NCBI GenBank assembly: GCA_013398275.1
Contig: VZSE01010866.1
Span: forward strand, 248,001 to 312,000
From: Promerops cafer
Lineage: Eukaryota > Chordata > Aves > Passeriformes > Nectariniidae
DNA length: 64,000 nt
Direction: 5' to 3'
Positions 12,888 to 26,440 of the stretch are shown piece by piece (the first letter of the stretch is position 1; each line of letters begins with the position of its first letter). Below the pieces are notes generated by a model. It saw only the letters and a program-made list of their open reading frames with translations, was not told the DNA's origin and made no database searches. A program made the position numbers and the translations under genes.

Positions 12888-13577
12888 TTCTATTCTATTC
12901 TATTCTATTCTATTCTATTCTATTCTATTCTATTCTATTCTATTCTATTCTATTCTATTCTATTCTATTCTATTCTATTCTATTCTATTCTATTCTATTC
13001 TATTCTATTCTATTCTATTCTATTCTATTCTATTCTATTCTATTCTATTCTATTCTATTCTATTCTATTCTATTCTATTCTATTCTATTCTATTCTATTC
13101 TATTCTATTCTATTCTATTCTATTCTATTCTATTCTATTCTATTCTATTCTATTCTATTCTATTCTATTCTATTCTATTCTATTCTATTCTATTCTATTC
13201 TATTCTATTCTATTCTATTCTATTCTATTCTATTCTATTCTATTCTATTCTATTCTATTCTATTCTATTCTATTCTATTCTATTCTATTCTATTCTATTC
13301 TATTCTATTCTATTCTATTCTATTCTATTCTATTCTATTCTATTCTATTCTATTCTATTCTATTCTATTCTATTCTATTCTATTCTATTCTATTCTATTC
13401 TATTCTATTCTATTCTATTCTATTCTATTCTATTCTATTCTATTCTATTCTATTCTATTCTATTCTATTCTATTCTATTCTATTCTATTCTATTCTATTC
13501 TATTCTATTCTATTCTATTCTATTCTATTCTATTCTATTCTATTCTATTCTATTCTATTCTATTCTATTCTATTCTA
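12888..13577 (+). repeat. Perfect pentanucleotide array (TTCTA)138
   Basis: The array is 690 bp of uninterrupted TTCTA, exactly 138 units with no substitution that I could find. It abuts the 3' end of the CR1 at 12009-12887, whose tail normally carries a few ATTCT-type units. In all three forward frames the repeat has no stop and encodes FYSIL repeats, giving spurious 241- and 313-codon ORFs. The reverse frames contain TAG. Confidence 0.97.
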
Positions 13578-13957
13578 AATTTTCCATTCCCATGCCCTGT
13601 GTCTAATCACTGCAGTTCATCTTATATTCCTACTCTGTTTCTGATTGTGGGTGAGGTGCTCCCTTTTCCCTGTGGATGCATTGAGTCTAAGTGCCAGCAA
13701 GTAGAGCCATGGCCAGGGATCACAGCAAAACCACAGGAGGGGTTTTGCAGGCCTCATGGGTTATCACCTGTGTCAGCAACAGTGGAGACCAGGGCCCTGA
13801 TACTGGACAGACCAAGCATCTAAGGCCAGCAGTTGGAGGGATCCATCTTGTGTATGTGTGCAAACAGTACAAATTTCACTCTGATGAGCTTTCTTCCTGA
13901 TCAGCCAGTGAGTAGCACAGGATCAAGCCTACTGTCTATATCTTTGTGAAAATGTGC

Positions 13958-14200
13958 CTGCAGGGCTTTAGATTGAATTTTAGGAAAAATTTCTTCACTG
14001 AAGGGGTTGCCAAGCATGGGACAGGCTGCCCAGGAAAGTGGTTGAATCACCATTCCTGGAGGTAATTACAAGATACGTAGATGTAGCACTTAGGGACATG
14101 GTTTAGCGGTGGACTTGGCAGTGGCAGGCTAATGGTTGGACTCGATGATCTTCAGGGTCTTTTTCAACCTCAACATTTCTGTGATTCTGTGATGTTCTGT
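13958..14200 (+). mobile_element. CR1 LINE 3' end
   Basis: This 5'-truncated CR1 shows the typical 3' blocks: TTTCTTCACTGAAGGGGTTG, ACAGGCTGCCCAGGAAAGTG, GGTTGGACTCGATGATCTTC and TTCTGTGATTCTGTGATGTT. It is the third CR1 within 3.2 kb, and all three are in the same orientation. Confidence 0.9.
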
Positions 14201-16639
14201 ATGTGTGTGCATTTGGAATATGTGTGTGGCCTTGCTACTGGCTGAATGTGGGGACCTGAACCTGTATTGCCTTGCCTTAATGGGGCTATCAGATTTGACA
14301 GCTCTTAGCAAGTTCTAGTTACTCTTTCTAGCTGAACAGCTGGAAAGCTGAAATTTAAATATTGTTGATGGGAGAAGGGGTGAAAATGGGGTTGGTTTGG
14401 CATGTATGGAGTTTTTTTGTTGTTGGACGTGTGAGAACAAAGAAGTTCACAAATAATTTGGTATCTTTTACACAAATGAGTATTAACACAATATTCTAAG
14501 AGGTTTGCCAGTGCTAGCAACTGGGACTAGGCTTGCACTTACATGTCTTAGTTTTCTTTTGGCACTTCTCATTGGCCTTTCTTCATCTTGCTGTTGAATA
14601 AGAGCTTTGGTCTGTCTCCACTGAACTTTTCCAGGACACAGGATGCCTGAACTCTAGGAGGGATGCCTGAACTCCATCCTAATAAAATGGCTTGGCTAAT
14701 CTAATTATGAATGCAGGCAGCAGAGAAGTACACAGCTGGTTCTGCTGAGCATGCAGAATGCTGTTACAAATGCTGAAAAGTGACAAAAGTGTATTTATCT
14801 AAAAATAACTTCTAGTGGATTTTGTATTATCCACTTACATTGTGACTCACCTGGTGATCCTAAATCGTGAAGCTGGAATGTAAAACAATGGATGACACAC
14901 CATGTGAAGTTTGGCACAGAACCATTCCTTTCACAGTTTTTCCAAAATAAAAACTCAGTGTATCGCTGACCATAGAAGTGCACTTCTTGTATTATGTAAC
15001 CATGCTGGAAATGTTTTTGAACTATTTGCAGATGTCCCTTAGTGCCTGAGCCCTTTTCCTTTTCCAAGAACTTTGATCGTACTGGAAGTGAAGAGAATCA
15101 AAACTTAACTACATTAGGTTATACTTTTTTTGATGAGATAGTCACAGGGCTAGATACCGTTTTCTTTGCTTCTTGGTCTCAAAGAACTCCTCTCTCAGCT
15201 GTCAGACTGTATTTCTGTTTCTCCTGGAGCCAGAACCAGCATACTGCCAGGCTTCCCAAGACACTGCTCCAACCAGCTGGCCTCTTGCAAGGTTGTAATA
15301 TGTGTAGCATATAGACCTTTGTTTTGTAATAGCCCTCAGATGTTTGCAAAGAGACGTTGTTTTAAGCCATCCTGTTTTCTTACTGTTTGTTTTTTCAGCT
15401 TCTCTATTAAGCCACTAGATGAATGCCATAAATATCCTGAGAGTAAAATTAGTCCTAAACTATAACAGAACTATTCTGTGTTCATCAGGATATCGCTATT
15501 AAAGCAGAATGGAAAGCAGAGGCTGATAGATACATCTTAAGACAAATCCCTGAACTGAAATTGAAAAGCCAAAGATCTGTACAATGCATATGTCCCTTTA
15601 TGGTCTCCTGGCCAGCACTGCCCCTTTATTTATTATTTTTTTTGTTGCCACGGGAGCCATTGGTCTGTGCTGTGTAGCAGGAGAGCATTAACCTTGTTTT
15701 TTCTTGGTTTGTAAAAGAGCGTAAAAACACAGAAAAAACAGACCATCTTCACTCATTTGTATTCTCTCGCTTCCATAGTCCTTGTGATATGGCCAATATT
15801 GAGAAATTTCTTTCCCAATCTAATATGAACAGCAGCACAGAAAGTGTTTAAAAGTTCAGCCAAGGTAAAGCTTGATCTTCCTGGGCTTTAAGGATACATA
15901 TGAGAAGATCTTCCAGTTTTGTGTGTTTTTACCACTTCCTGGCTTAGTAAAGTAAGAACCTTCTGAACTGCTACAGCTGCATGCTGCTGTCTGCACTGCC
16001 CTTTTCTCCCTCTTGTGCTGCTTTCCCTCAGGCATAACAATACTGTTTACACCTTACACTATTGGTTTTTGTCCTGTTGCAGGTATTTGCATTTCTAGGA
16101 AATTCCAGGTCTGAATTCCTATCTATCTTCTCTTACATGGCCTATTTGTTGCAGCCCTTCTGTCTGTCACTCTGCTTTGGCAGCTGTTTCCACCTTTGAG
16201 ACTTGCAAGTCAGCTTTTCCTCAGTGGATGCTGATGATCCTGTCTGCAGCTGCCCTGTCTTTGCTTCTCTAGCACTGGGGTACAAATACAAGGCTTTGGT
16301 CAAATGTCTTCCCCTCCATGTGTTACCCACTTTATCAAGCTGGTTTTCACCCTGCTCAGTTTTTGCTTGGTTGATGGCAGAAAACTGGTTAAAAGCATAC
16401 ACAGGCTTGTAGAGATCAAGTGCAAATTCTGTAATTTGGTTTATTAAACACCAGCTTCACTGAATGCATCAATTCAAAGGTTGGATTTTCAGTGCAATTA
16501 GAAATCCTCTGCATAGAGCGCAAGGACAGTCAATACTAAAAGTTACCACTGTGAGAAAACCTGGAAAATTGAGATTGAGAAAATGCAGTCAGATGCCTTA
16601 CAATAGCAAAGGGGAAGGGATTATCTCTGTTTCCTGATG
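14201..16639. other. Non-coding, mostly unique sequence
   Basis: No element was recognised beyond a 20-bp-period pair of GGATGCCTGAACTC at 14641 and 14661. No splice-flanked exon was found. Confidence 0.55.
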
Positions 16640-17148
16640 CTCAGTGCTCATGAGGCCACACCGGGCTGTATCCAGGGCTGGTCTTCCCAGTACCGGGTTG
16701 ATGCTGACAAGCAAACGCAGTGAAGGGCCACAAGGAGATTCCGAAGGGTCTGGAGCACATACTGTTCACAAGATGTAGGTAGCTGGACTGATTTAGCCTG
16801 AAGAACAGGCTGATTTTCATAACCTTACTTTACTTAGGGAGTGTGGTAGAGAAGACAGGTTCTTCTCAGAAATCCTCAGGGAGGACAAGAGGCAGTGGTC
16901 ACGATTGGTGCCTCTGTAAGTCCCAAACGGAGGTGAGGAAAAAAGTTTTTCCTGGGCGTGCTGCCGTGGGAAGAGGTTGCTCTAGGAAGCTGTGGAATCA
17001 TCAACCTTGGAAGTTCTCCAAAATCTGCTGGACAAGGTCTTAAGTAATATGATACAGCTTTGAAGCTTGCTCTGCTTTGACCATGGGGTTGGACTAGGTG
17101 ATCTCAAGGGGTCCCTTTTACCCTGCATCATTCTGCAAGTCCAAATGG
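16640..17148 (+). mobile_element. Diverged CR1 LINE 3' fragment
   Basis: Degraded CR1 signatures occur in order: a CCGGGCTGTATCCAGGGC segment, AGGGTCTGGAGCACATACTG, TTTAGCCTGAAGAACAGGCT, GCCGTGGGAAGAGGTTGC, GGGGTTGGACTAGGTGATCT and GGGTCCCTTTTACCCTGC. Several small deletions and the loss of the terminal octamers mark it as older than the 12-14 kb copies. Confidence 0.75.
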
Positions 17149-17514
17149 TATCCTGGATGTTTTACTGCAGCAGAAGGTTGACTGTTAAAATTTCATTAAT
17201 GTTAAAGAGTGAGAAGGGAGTATGTGAAAAAAAAAATTGATTTTTCCCTCTTTCTTACCCCTCAGTTTAAATAGTTTGTGTTTGGTGAGTCTTCTTGCTG
17301 TGCCACCATTGTGTGATTATTGTTTTTGTGAGATGGTAGCTAAAATGAAACGTCACTATGAGTGAGGACTGGAAACTATAATGTTGACCTTCAAAAGAAA
17401 GCCAAGGTTTTTCTTAGCAATTACTGTCCTGAAAGTATAACCACTGGTAAAATAATGGGCCTGATATTAAAAGAGGATGCAAACTCAGAGTCTGCAGGGT
17501 GACAGAATTGTAAG

Positions 17515-17965
17515 CAATAACAACATGAGTTCATAAAGAATAAATCTTGCCAGACAATGTAATTGCTTTTTTGATAGAATTGCAAAATTAATGATTTTAG
17601 GGAATCAAGAGGGAAGTAGGTATATGTTTACTTTCTAACATGAAGATTAATTGAAATTCGCTTGGGTAGGAAGAAAAAGTTGGGTGAAAGATAAACAGGA
17701 GCTGATTATCAGCAGTAGGTGCAATGGTTATGTAGGTTGGGAGTTAGACTGGAGTTGTGTAACATTTCTGTTAATGATATGACAGAGGGAGAGAGAAAAT
17801 TCTCTTAATGAGCTTTGAAAACAAACTGGGAATTGTGAGCCTCAGAGCAGAAAAATAAGGGGGCGATGGGTTTAGACACATAAAGAGAAAATAAAATGAG
17901 ATTAAACTTGGAGAACTGTTAAATCAGGAGAATGTGTGCTTCTGGAGCATATATCCTAAACAGAA
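17515..17965 (+). mobile_element. Ancient CR1/L3-like LINE relic
   Basis: The reading is heavily decayed but shows reverse transcriptase order: GAGTTCATAAAGAATAAATC followed by TGCCAGACAA (EFIKNKSCQT block), then a decayed core, then TTAATGATATGACAGAGGGA (the 'NDMxEG' block before the active site), then a degraded AAACAAACTGGGAATTGTG segment. Many stops interrupt every frame. The divergence suggests an L3 or old CR1 subfamily predating bird radiations. Confidence 0.55.
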
Positions 17966-17994
17966 GTGGGGAGAGAAGTACGGAAAAGAGAGGC

Positions 17995-18180
17995 CAACCT
18001 GTGGTGCTGAAAATGGCGGCTGTGGTCCTAGAACCCCTTTCGAGCCGGGCACTCAGCCTTGCTCCTGCCTCCTGCCTTTAAAGGGCCACTTTAAAGCCCT
18101 GGCCCACGTCATGGGGCTTGAAGGGCAGAGTACACGGTGCAGAAATTCACTTTCTGCTGCTGTTGTGATGTGTGCTTGAG
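17995..18180. promoter_or_regulatory. Candidate regulatory island with YY1-type motif
   Basis: AAAATGGCGGCTG at 18010-18022 matches the promoter-type YY1 site (AANATGGCGGC). Nearby are several CpGs (CTTTCGAGCCGGG, CCCACGTCATGG) and an inverted TTTAAAGGGCC...TTTAAAG pair. The GC content is higher than in its flanks. It could be an upstream TSPAN9 5' UTR exon or promoter, or the remnant of an unrecognised repeat. Confidence 0.22.
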
Positions 18181-18299
18181 GCTACTCCACAGTGCACTGT
18201 TAGAGCTGAAGGTGCGACTGCCCAGCTCCCGTTCTGTCTGCTACTGTTTAAAATTCTGCCAAGAGCAGAATGAACGAGTTCTGATTTTCTTTTGGATGG

Positions 18300-21200
18300 T
18301 TGCGCTCATTCCAGACCTCTCCCTTCCTCCCCTTCTGCCCTGCCCAGACTGCAGGGTCTCCCCTCTGCCCCTGTGACAGGGCCGTGCAGGGTGACCCCAG
18401 TTGTGTGTGCGCACCCTTCGTGCGAGCTCCAGGTCAGCCTCGCACACCGTTCTGCCTTGCTGCTATTGATACTCCAAACACATGCTGCTGAGTGTTGGCT
18501 TGGGTTTCCAGGGCTTGAACAGCACCCTGCCTGCTCCCTTCCCCCAGGTTTCACTGAAGACAGTCTGGATTCATAAATCTTACTTCCTTAGAAATCCAGA
18601 GTGAGAATAAGTTACATGATTTGGGGGAGGAAAAGCTGCCAGGATCTGTTACTGTTGCCATGTTGCAACTTCATTTATAGCTAAGAGGGAGAAATTTTTT
18701 TTTATTAAGTGTGGAGACACAGATGCTGCCAGGGTAAACTAGAATTGACCACTAAATGACTTAAGTTTATCAGTGTCCCTATTTCTTTTGGAACTTAAAA
18801 AGAAAATTCATCTAATTTTCTATATGTTCATCCCCTTTAACTCTTGTAGCAGCCTTATGTGTTTACTTACTGTACAGACACGCTGAAGTAACACTTCTAA
18901 AAATCTCAAGGACATCTGATCCTGTTCGGAGCAGTAGAATTGTTTATTACTTTTTAAATCCATAGGAATGATATCCTGAGTATTTCAGACTGTAGCAAGT
19001 TTTTTTCCTTGGAGTTAGAGCAGACCATGCTACTTTAACACAGAATATGGTCACTTGCTATGGGAAGAAACCCTGTTGTCAACCTGCATGGCTACCCAGA
19101 TGAGCCTCAAAAAGATAAATCATGTCAGGGTATAAAAATCCTTTAGGTTCTGTAAGAATGAAAGGAATGTATAACACTTTGGAAGTATGTGCCTAGGATT
19201 CTTTAACTTCATCATCAAAATTAATTGTGTTTTATAGTCACGTGAGTACTGGAAGTAGGGAAGTTAAAAATATTTTAGCTCTTTCAGCAGTTCCATCAAA
19301 ATAGCTCTTCAGCATTATTAGCACCCCAGGATCAAAACCATATTTGTTTGCCTTCTTCATATATTATGCTCCTTGTGATATAGCACAGCAAAAGAAGCAA
19401 AACACTGCAAGGAAATGTTTTCATATGCTAATGTTTGCCCTTAGAACAGTTCATTACAAAAAGGTTAGAGACAATATGACTAATAATCCTTCAAAATCCC
19501 AAGGAAAATAATGCACCATGTATGTCTGATGCAGAATGAAACATCTAGGGGGACTCAGCTCCATGGCAAATCTGTCCACAACTGTTAAAAGCTCTAACAG
19601 TAAAGCAGTTATTGGAGTATATGGCCAGATGTAGCACCATTTTGCCATGTTTTTAGTTTAGATGGGTGCATCTAAAACTGTACCAGCTTGTCAAGTCAGT
19701 GTCTTTAAATAGCTTTCCACTGTCATGACATAGTGGCAACACCAAAAGAATCTCCACCATCTTTGTGCTCAAGGATCAAGCTTTCTTCTCCCATGTAAAC
19801 AGTTTAATTTGGGATCTTTCAGAAATTTACTCTTGAAGAGATTAAACCAGCCCTTCATCTGTGCAGCCGGTATATCTCTAGGGGCAGATGGATTGCCATT
19901 AAATAATTGCTAATCCCTGCTTTTTGCAAATGAATTACATTTCTTTCCTTGGGGAAGGTCCTTCATTCTGACAAATGCACTCTTGTATGGAATTCACACT
20001 CCAGTAGAAAAAAAAAAAGCAAGCAGGGCATGGTGATAGGACAGACTGGAATTTGTTGTGTTGTTTCTTCTGTTAAAGAAGAAATTTCTGTTGTTAAAAG
20101 AAGACAGTAGTTAACAGATTAGAAGGGATAACTACCAAATTAAGTCACACATATCGGACAGGCTTCATGATCTACAGATACTCAATTGACAGGATGAGAA
20201 TGTTCCTAATTTGTCAAATCTATCTACTGAGAAGAAGCATCTCCTTTTTTCCCCTCCTCATCAGTGGGACAGTAATTTCAATTTGCCAGTTTTTCAGTGT
20301 GTGCAACTGTAGTTCAAGTCACTGCTACTCCAAGAAGTTCAGTGTCAGTCTTTCACAGTCTGAGTTTTGGATCTTAGAACAAAATGTTAGAATTTCAGCA
20401 AAGTCTAGGATGAAAAGAGATGCTGGAGAGCACGTGGTCCAACCTTCTATTGAAAGCAGGGCCCCAGTTCAGGTTATGCAGGCTCCTGTCAAGCTGAGTC
20501 TTGAATATTTCCAGTAAGGGAGATTCTAACATCTCTCTAAGCAGTCTGTTCCAGTGTTTAGTTGTTCTCCCACTGAATTTTTTTTTCACTTATATCCAGG
20601 TCAAATTCTCCCCTGAGCAACTTCTTTCTATTGCTTGACTTGCCAACATGCATACTTGTGAACAAAGTACCACCATCTTCTGTAACTGCTTTTTAGTTCG
20701 TGAAAGGCATTTATTGGCCTTCTGGAAAGTGAGAGTCTTTTACATGTTAGGCAGCACATCTGTCCTTACCTTAATGTCTGTCTAAAGCCCTAACATTAAC
20801 ATTTTATGAGGTGGAAGTTTTATTTCAAAACAGCATATAGCATCTCCTGAGGGTATCTTAATTTGGAATTCTGTCCCTAAGCACGTACCTTTTCTCTTCT
20901 ATAATAGAAGTCAATGCTTTAAGTTTTCTCAGTATTGAGAGATGTGTGTCAAAAATGTGTATCTGTTTTTTCATTTTGAAGGGTCCCTGGTTGCTTTAAA
21001 AATGTGGTTTACAGATTATGCATAAGAGCTACTGGTGACCAGCCTGTGAAATCTGAGAGGGAATCTGGTTGACAGACCTTTGTAGCAGTCTACCATGTCA
21101 GGCCTTCAGTAGTCTGAGGGTTTTCTTTTCAGTGCTTGAGAATGCAGGACGCCGTGGAAATCTGTTTCAGATTATTTGGCTTCTGAGCATTTGTTCTTTA

Positions 21201-24200
21201 TATTAAAATAAAAATAACTGGATCCTTAATATGAAGGATGCTTAAAATGCATGAAGATAGTTCTGTGATAGACATTTTGAAGGCTCTGGTGCCTGGGAAC
21301 AATTTGTTAGAGAACAATTTTTAGGGAAGAATTCATTATTCCCCACTCGCCGCTTCCTGCCTACAGCTTGGTATTGATGTAGTCTTTTAGTCTCAGATAT
21401 CATTGATATTTGATAAAGACAAACACAGCAGATGGTGTGGGTAGGGACAAAAGTGAGATACCTGTATAAATGGAGCTAAAAGTGCTATAGAACAGCTATA
21501 GGTGCTCTTTGGGAGGCACTGAACTTTGAATTGATCAAGACACTTTCTTAGTCTTTTTTTTTTTTCTTTCAGCATAATACATAAGCCTGGCATCTAATTA
21601 CAGGACAGGTGCAAAGCATCATTCTGTTTGGAAAAATATTACCTGTAAAGAGAAACTGCACCTTGCAACTAATCATCTCTGTTCCCTTTGTATGTTCAGA
21701 GATCCATAAGTCCTGATTCTGTTAATTAAGGTTTTGTTGCTTTTTGTTTCCTTTCAATCTCATTTCCAGTGGTACACCTCTCAGGGAGTGAGAAGAAATT
21801 TTTTTCTTCTCTTTTTTTTTTTTAACTTACTGTATTACAGTTTCCAAAACTTTGTTTTCAGTGTATGGGGCAGAAAGCATTCAAGTTGATTTAAAAGAAA
21901 AAAACACAGGGAATTGAGATGACTTAATTTAGCAATCCTTGGAAAACTAGAAACATAGGATTTCAGAGTCCAGTTCATGCAGTCAGGTTTGGTTGGAATC
22001 TTGTGTATTTCAAGTACTGTGTTTCTTCTGGAAGTGACAGACCTACAGAATCTTTTAATGATAGTATCTGCCAAATTACTTTGCTTCAGCTTGTAGAAGG
22101 GAGGAAGCCCATTACTGATAAACGTTTAATATAACAGCTTCCATGTGGTTGGAATAGAAACACTAAGTATTATACAAGACAGGCCTGTAATAAAACCATT
22201 GGCACAGAAGTGGGGGAGGAGAGGAGTGAGGTATGCTCAATTGAGAAAAGTTGTGTTTCAGATATGGGATGAGATGATGAGTTCATAAAACTCTTCTGAA
22301 AAGTGTCTGGGTAGCTTGAGAGAATTTCTGTTACTTCTGAGCAAATGTTTGCCTGGAAAGGGACAAGTGCAACGTAAGAAATGAGTATATGAGAAAAATA
22401 CCACAGGAGGAGAACCCATCAGCTGGATAAAATTCAGGGAATTTTTCATTTTGGGGACATTGATGTCCACACCTGCATGTATCTGTTTTATAGACATGGG
22501 GATTGTAGAGTTCAAACAACAACAAAAGCAAACAAAACATTACCAATGGATTATATTATTGCAGATTTACCAATAGCTTGCTCTCCTGAAGGGAAGAAGT
22601 CTGGAAAGCCTTTTCAGTAAATTAGTTTAGATTTAAAATTACTCTAGACTTGGACATAGGAGGGAAGAAAGATGATATACATATTCTTCCTATGGGCATC
22701 AAATTTGACTCCGGCAAGGTATATTTGGACCCAAACTATCGCTGTCTACCCTTATGTGATACTGCATTTTGCAAGCTTTTGCAAGTTTCATTCATGTTGT
22801 TTAACGCCCCATCTGGATGCACACCATTTGCTAAGCGTTTATGGCCATGTATTTTTGATAGATTCCTCTGAACCAGTCTGCAGAGCAGAGCATGAAACAT
22901 GGTGTTGGTTGTTTCTGAAATAAAATGCCAGCATCCCAGTTAATTAGTAAATGGAAAAGATTTGCCTGTGATGAATTTATGAAATGCAGCTTCTGAAGGC
23001 CAATTGATATTTCATACAATAGCTACTGCATACTTGTGACACACCTAAGTAGATCAGAGCAGACTGAATGACAAAAATAGTTTTCCCCTACAAAAGACAC
23101 CCTTTTTCCCCCCCCGCCTTTCAGATGCCTCTATGAGGAATTTTTGGAACATTCTTAGTTTCTGACTGCTGATCAAGGGTATCTATCTTGGTTTTCTCAT
23201 CTCTGAGAGACACTGATGGTACAATTACACTTTTTCAAAATGAAGTGAATGTGGGCTTGGCTTTTGGGAAAGAGTCAAACATGCTTGCATCCATTCTTTA
23301 CACCCCATATTAGCCTCTGAATGCCTGGTATTGCAGTTAGCACACAGCATTCTGTCCAAGTTTAAATGAGTCCTCCATAATGCAGATAAGGTCATAAAAA
23401 TGATGCTTTCCCATTATACTTCTGCCTTCACAAAAGCTTCTTAATGAATATACTGTAAAAAGTTAAGTAGCTCCTACTGTAAGTCAGGGAATTGAACTGC
23501 TGGATAGCTTTTTGTAACTTGACAGGCAGGGTCATGTCAAACTGTTTTTTTCACCCCCCTTTTCTTTCCTTTCCTCCTTTGTCGTTTTAAATCTCTCACA
23601 CCCTTGTAACAAGAGCTGACACCGATCACAAAGCTCATGAGCAGCAGCACCGTTACATAAACCTGCTGGATTATAGTAAGAGGGTTACCTTGTTTTCATT
23701 ATTACACCCTTTCTTGTATCTCATACAGAATAGATGAGAACCATTTAGCCTCGTTCTTGTGAGATGAGTAGGGTGGCTAAAATATCTGCCTCCTCTTGGG
23801 ATTTAAATCTGACTCTGTTGTTGGCAAAGGAAAAAGCATTAATTGCATGACTGCTACGTTACAGGCACATCCTATTTTAAATGTTGAAGTTGACCACATC
23901 CTACAGTGTTACCACACAACGTGCTAGAAACCTTATTGTGAAGATAAATAAGCTTTATTGCAAGGGCAGATGCAGGTGGTCAAATAAGATTATTTTTATA
24001 AATTTAAAGAGCTTCAAGACAGGAAGGAGTCTATGGACTTTGCTCAGGCTAGGTGTTGTGGAAGTTTGTTGAAAGCCCTAGAAATGAATCTAGCCCAAAT
24101 CAGCAGGATGGAATGTGGCTGTTCATGCCAAGTGCTTTGATCAGAACTTGAGAAGTGCTGTTAATGGCAGTGAAGTTACCTTGAATTACTCAAACACTGT

Positions 24201-25984
24201 TTCTTATAAATTCAGAAACATCTGCCTTCAAAAATGAAAGGAGGTATATGCTGGGAATTGTTAGGCAATGTAGCTTGGTGTCACAGTAGATAGACTTTGG
24301 TCAGGGAGGGAGAGGAGTAGACTGAGGACTGAATGGCTGTAGACCTCAGCCTTGTTTCCAGACATTTCTGCCCAGAGTCACACTGGGGGCCCAGCAGAAG
24401 GGAACCTCGTACTGTGACTTGAAGTCAGCCCTCTCTGATGCCAGCTTCATCTGAGGCCACTGGCTCTGGGCAGGTACTTAATTCACTTGGTGGTGTGACT
24501 CCTCTCTGAAAGCTGTGCCTCTGACCTGAAGGTTAGGTCTTGCTTAGAAATGCTGCTAGAAAACAGCCTTTTGATAACTCAGAGATGTCTGAGGTGAAGA
24601 CGCTCCAGTAAAGCATTCAGTCTGCCACTTGCAGTGAGTCTGAGCTTGGAGGCTGGGGCTGGTGATGAGTAGCTGCCCATTGAAGACATCTGGGTCTCTG
24701 CCAGCCCTGACACAGTGGTTTTAAATGTCCCCATTCATGGAATGACACCTGTTTGTGTTTAAGTGCCAAAAAATGAATATTTTACCAATGAAGGAATTCA
24801 TTCAATTGTGAAAGGAATGTGCTTAGAAATGTTCCTTCATGGCATAACTGAGCAGGTTTCAGAGATGTGTGCTGCCTTTCAAAAAGGAATGCTTACATCA
24901 TTCCCTTGGTTCTTTCTTCACATGGAGCCATTTGTATGAGGGTTTTTTCAATTTGTTGGTTTTTAAGTTTAATAGTTCTGCTAATACATAGACACCAGCT
25001 GTCAGTTATTTCAAAACAGCAGACTGCTGGTGAAAGACAGCCTCTTTGGAACAGATGTTAGAGAAAATCCACCTGATTTTGTTCAAGAGACTTGTACATG
25101 TTGGACACAGTTAGAAGAGTTATTGTATTAATGAAATCCTGCTGCACCATCCAAGAGGAAGAAGGGATATTATCTCTCATGATAGGCAGAAACCTTTGGC
25201 TATTTGCTAGCTTTCTTTAATTTGTAGTCAATATAGGAGATGTAAAAACCTAAACTGTCATTTGAAGTGGGAGTGGAAGAGAAGCACTCAGATCATGTAC
25301 TTTACCTCCGCAAAAAATAGGTGTTAAATAAGAAGAACCCTTCTCACTTCCTCGCCCCTGCTTTCTTTTTTTGGTCTTTCATTTTTAAAGTATGGTTTTG
25401 GAGATCTGATTTGTGCCGTTACCTCACACAGTGGTGTCGGGGATGTGATGCTGCTTCCTTCCTGCCTCTGGCTGGAAGCTTTTTGGTCCCTTGATCTTAT
25501 TTTCTCTGTGTGTGAAGTAAAAAACATTTCCCTCCATACACCCTTTCTTTTGGTGTGTACTGGATGGAGACAGCAGTTTGTACTGCACATTAATGGATGG
25601 CCAAGAGTTGATTTGGCTTACGTCAGCATCTTTACAAGGAGTCCCTCTCCTGAGGGTGGTCTTCCTGGAGACTTTTCAAGGAATCAGTATTAGACTCATG
25701 TCACTGTAGTGTAGAAATTCTCTTTCCTCCTACAGGTAAGATACAAATTTAAACTACAAGGGTTTTCCTGTTAAGCTCTGAAAAGTTCAACATTTTCAGA
25801 GCCAAATTTTGAATCTGGAATAGAAAAGCAGAATGGGATGATGGAAAAATGTCTGTTGAATCTGAGTAACTTCACTTTCATAAAGAAAAGGTGATGATAG
25901 AAACAAAATTGGTTAAATTTATTTTGAATCTGAACATTAACTCTTGTCCTTTAAAAAGATCTTTTCATCAGCAGATTGGGAAAG
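18300..25984. other. Non-coding apart from the CR1 at 20.4 kb
   Basis: The stretch 18300-18560 is relatively GC-rich with overlapping short ORFs but no recognised protein. The rest is AT-rich intronic-type DNA with short homopolymers. Confidence 0.5.
20383..20655 (-). mobile_element. CR1 LINE 3' end (minus)
   Basis: The minus-strand frame at 20395-20589 reads FSGRTTKHWNRLLREMLESP, then LLEIFKTQLD, the conserved CR1 ORF2 C-terminus. On the plus strand the mirrored 3' blocks appear (GTGGTCCAACCTTCTATTG, CTCTAAGCAGTCTGTTCCAG). The 3' terminus near 20383 is eroded. Similarity fades beyond about 20655. Confidence 0.8.
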
Positions 25985-26440
25985 ATTATGGTAGGAACAT
26001 AGCTCAATTAGAAAGAACCCCTAAGATGGTTAACTGAAGTTACAGAGTCAGAGATTTTTCAATAACAGGACATGCTGAAAAGTGCTTAATTTAATGGAGG
26101 AGAATAACATAGGATATAATAGAGGATTACAAACTAATGAACTATGGGATGAGGATGAAAATCCATACAGAGGATAGAGCTGGAAAGCTTAATAATGATA
26201 GTGAATAAGGGGAAAATGCTGGGGTTTTTAAACATAATGCATATCTGTGGAACTCACTGCCCTAAAATATTGAGGCTAAGTTCTCAGCAGAATTTCAGGA
26301 TTAGCTGTTGATGGAGGTAAAAAAATGTATTCATTATTATGGCAGATGAAACAAACACCTTGTAATTAAAAGGGATACAGATTCTTAAGCTAAAAGTCAA
26401 AAACAGACTGTTCCAAAGCATCTGTTAAGCTCTGCTGCCC
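25985..26440 (+). mobile_element. Ancient L3/CR1-L3-like 3' fragment
   Basis: The most telling block is GTGGAACTCACTGCCCTAAA, then ATATTGAGGCTAAG and CAGCAGAATTTCAGGATTAG, which matches the L3-type 3' coding end ('VWNSLPxxxVEAxxxxAGFR'). The preceding 200 bp is A-rich and decayed, consistent with the same element. No intact frame remains. Confidence 0.55.

Noticed and set aside
12853..13823. 241- and 313-codon ORFs of FYSIL repeats
   Set aside because: They are a translation of the stop-free TTCTA microsatellite, with no start context or domain.
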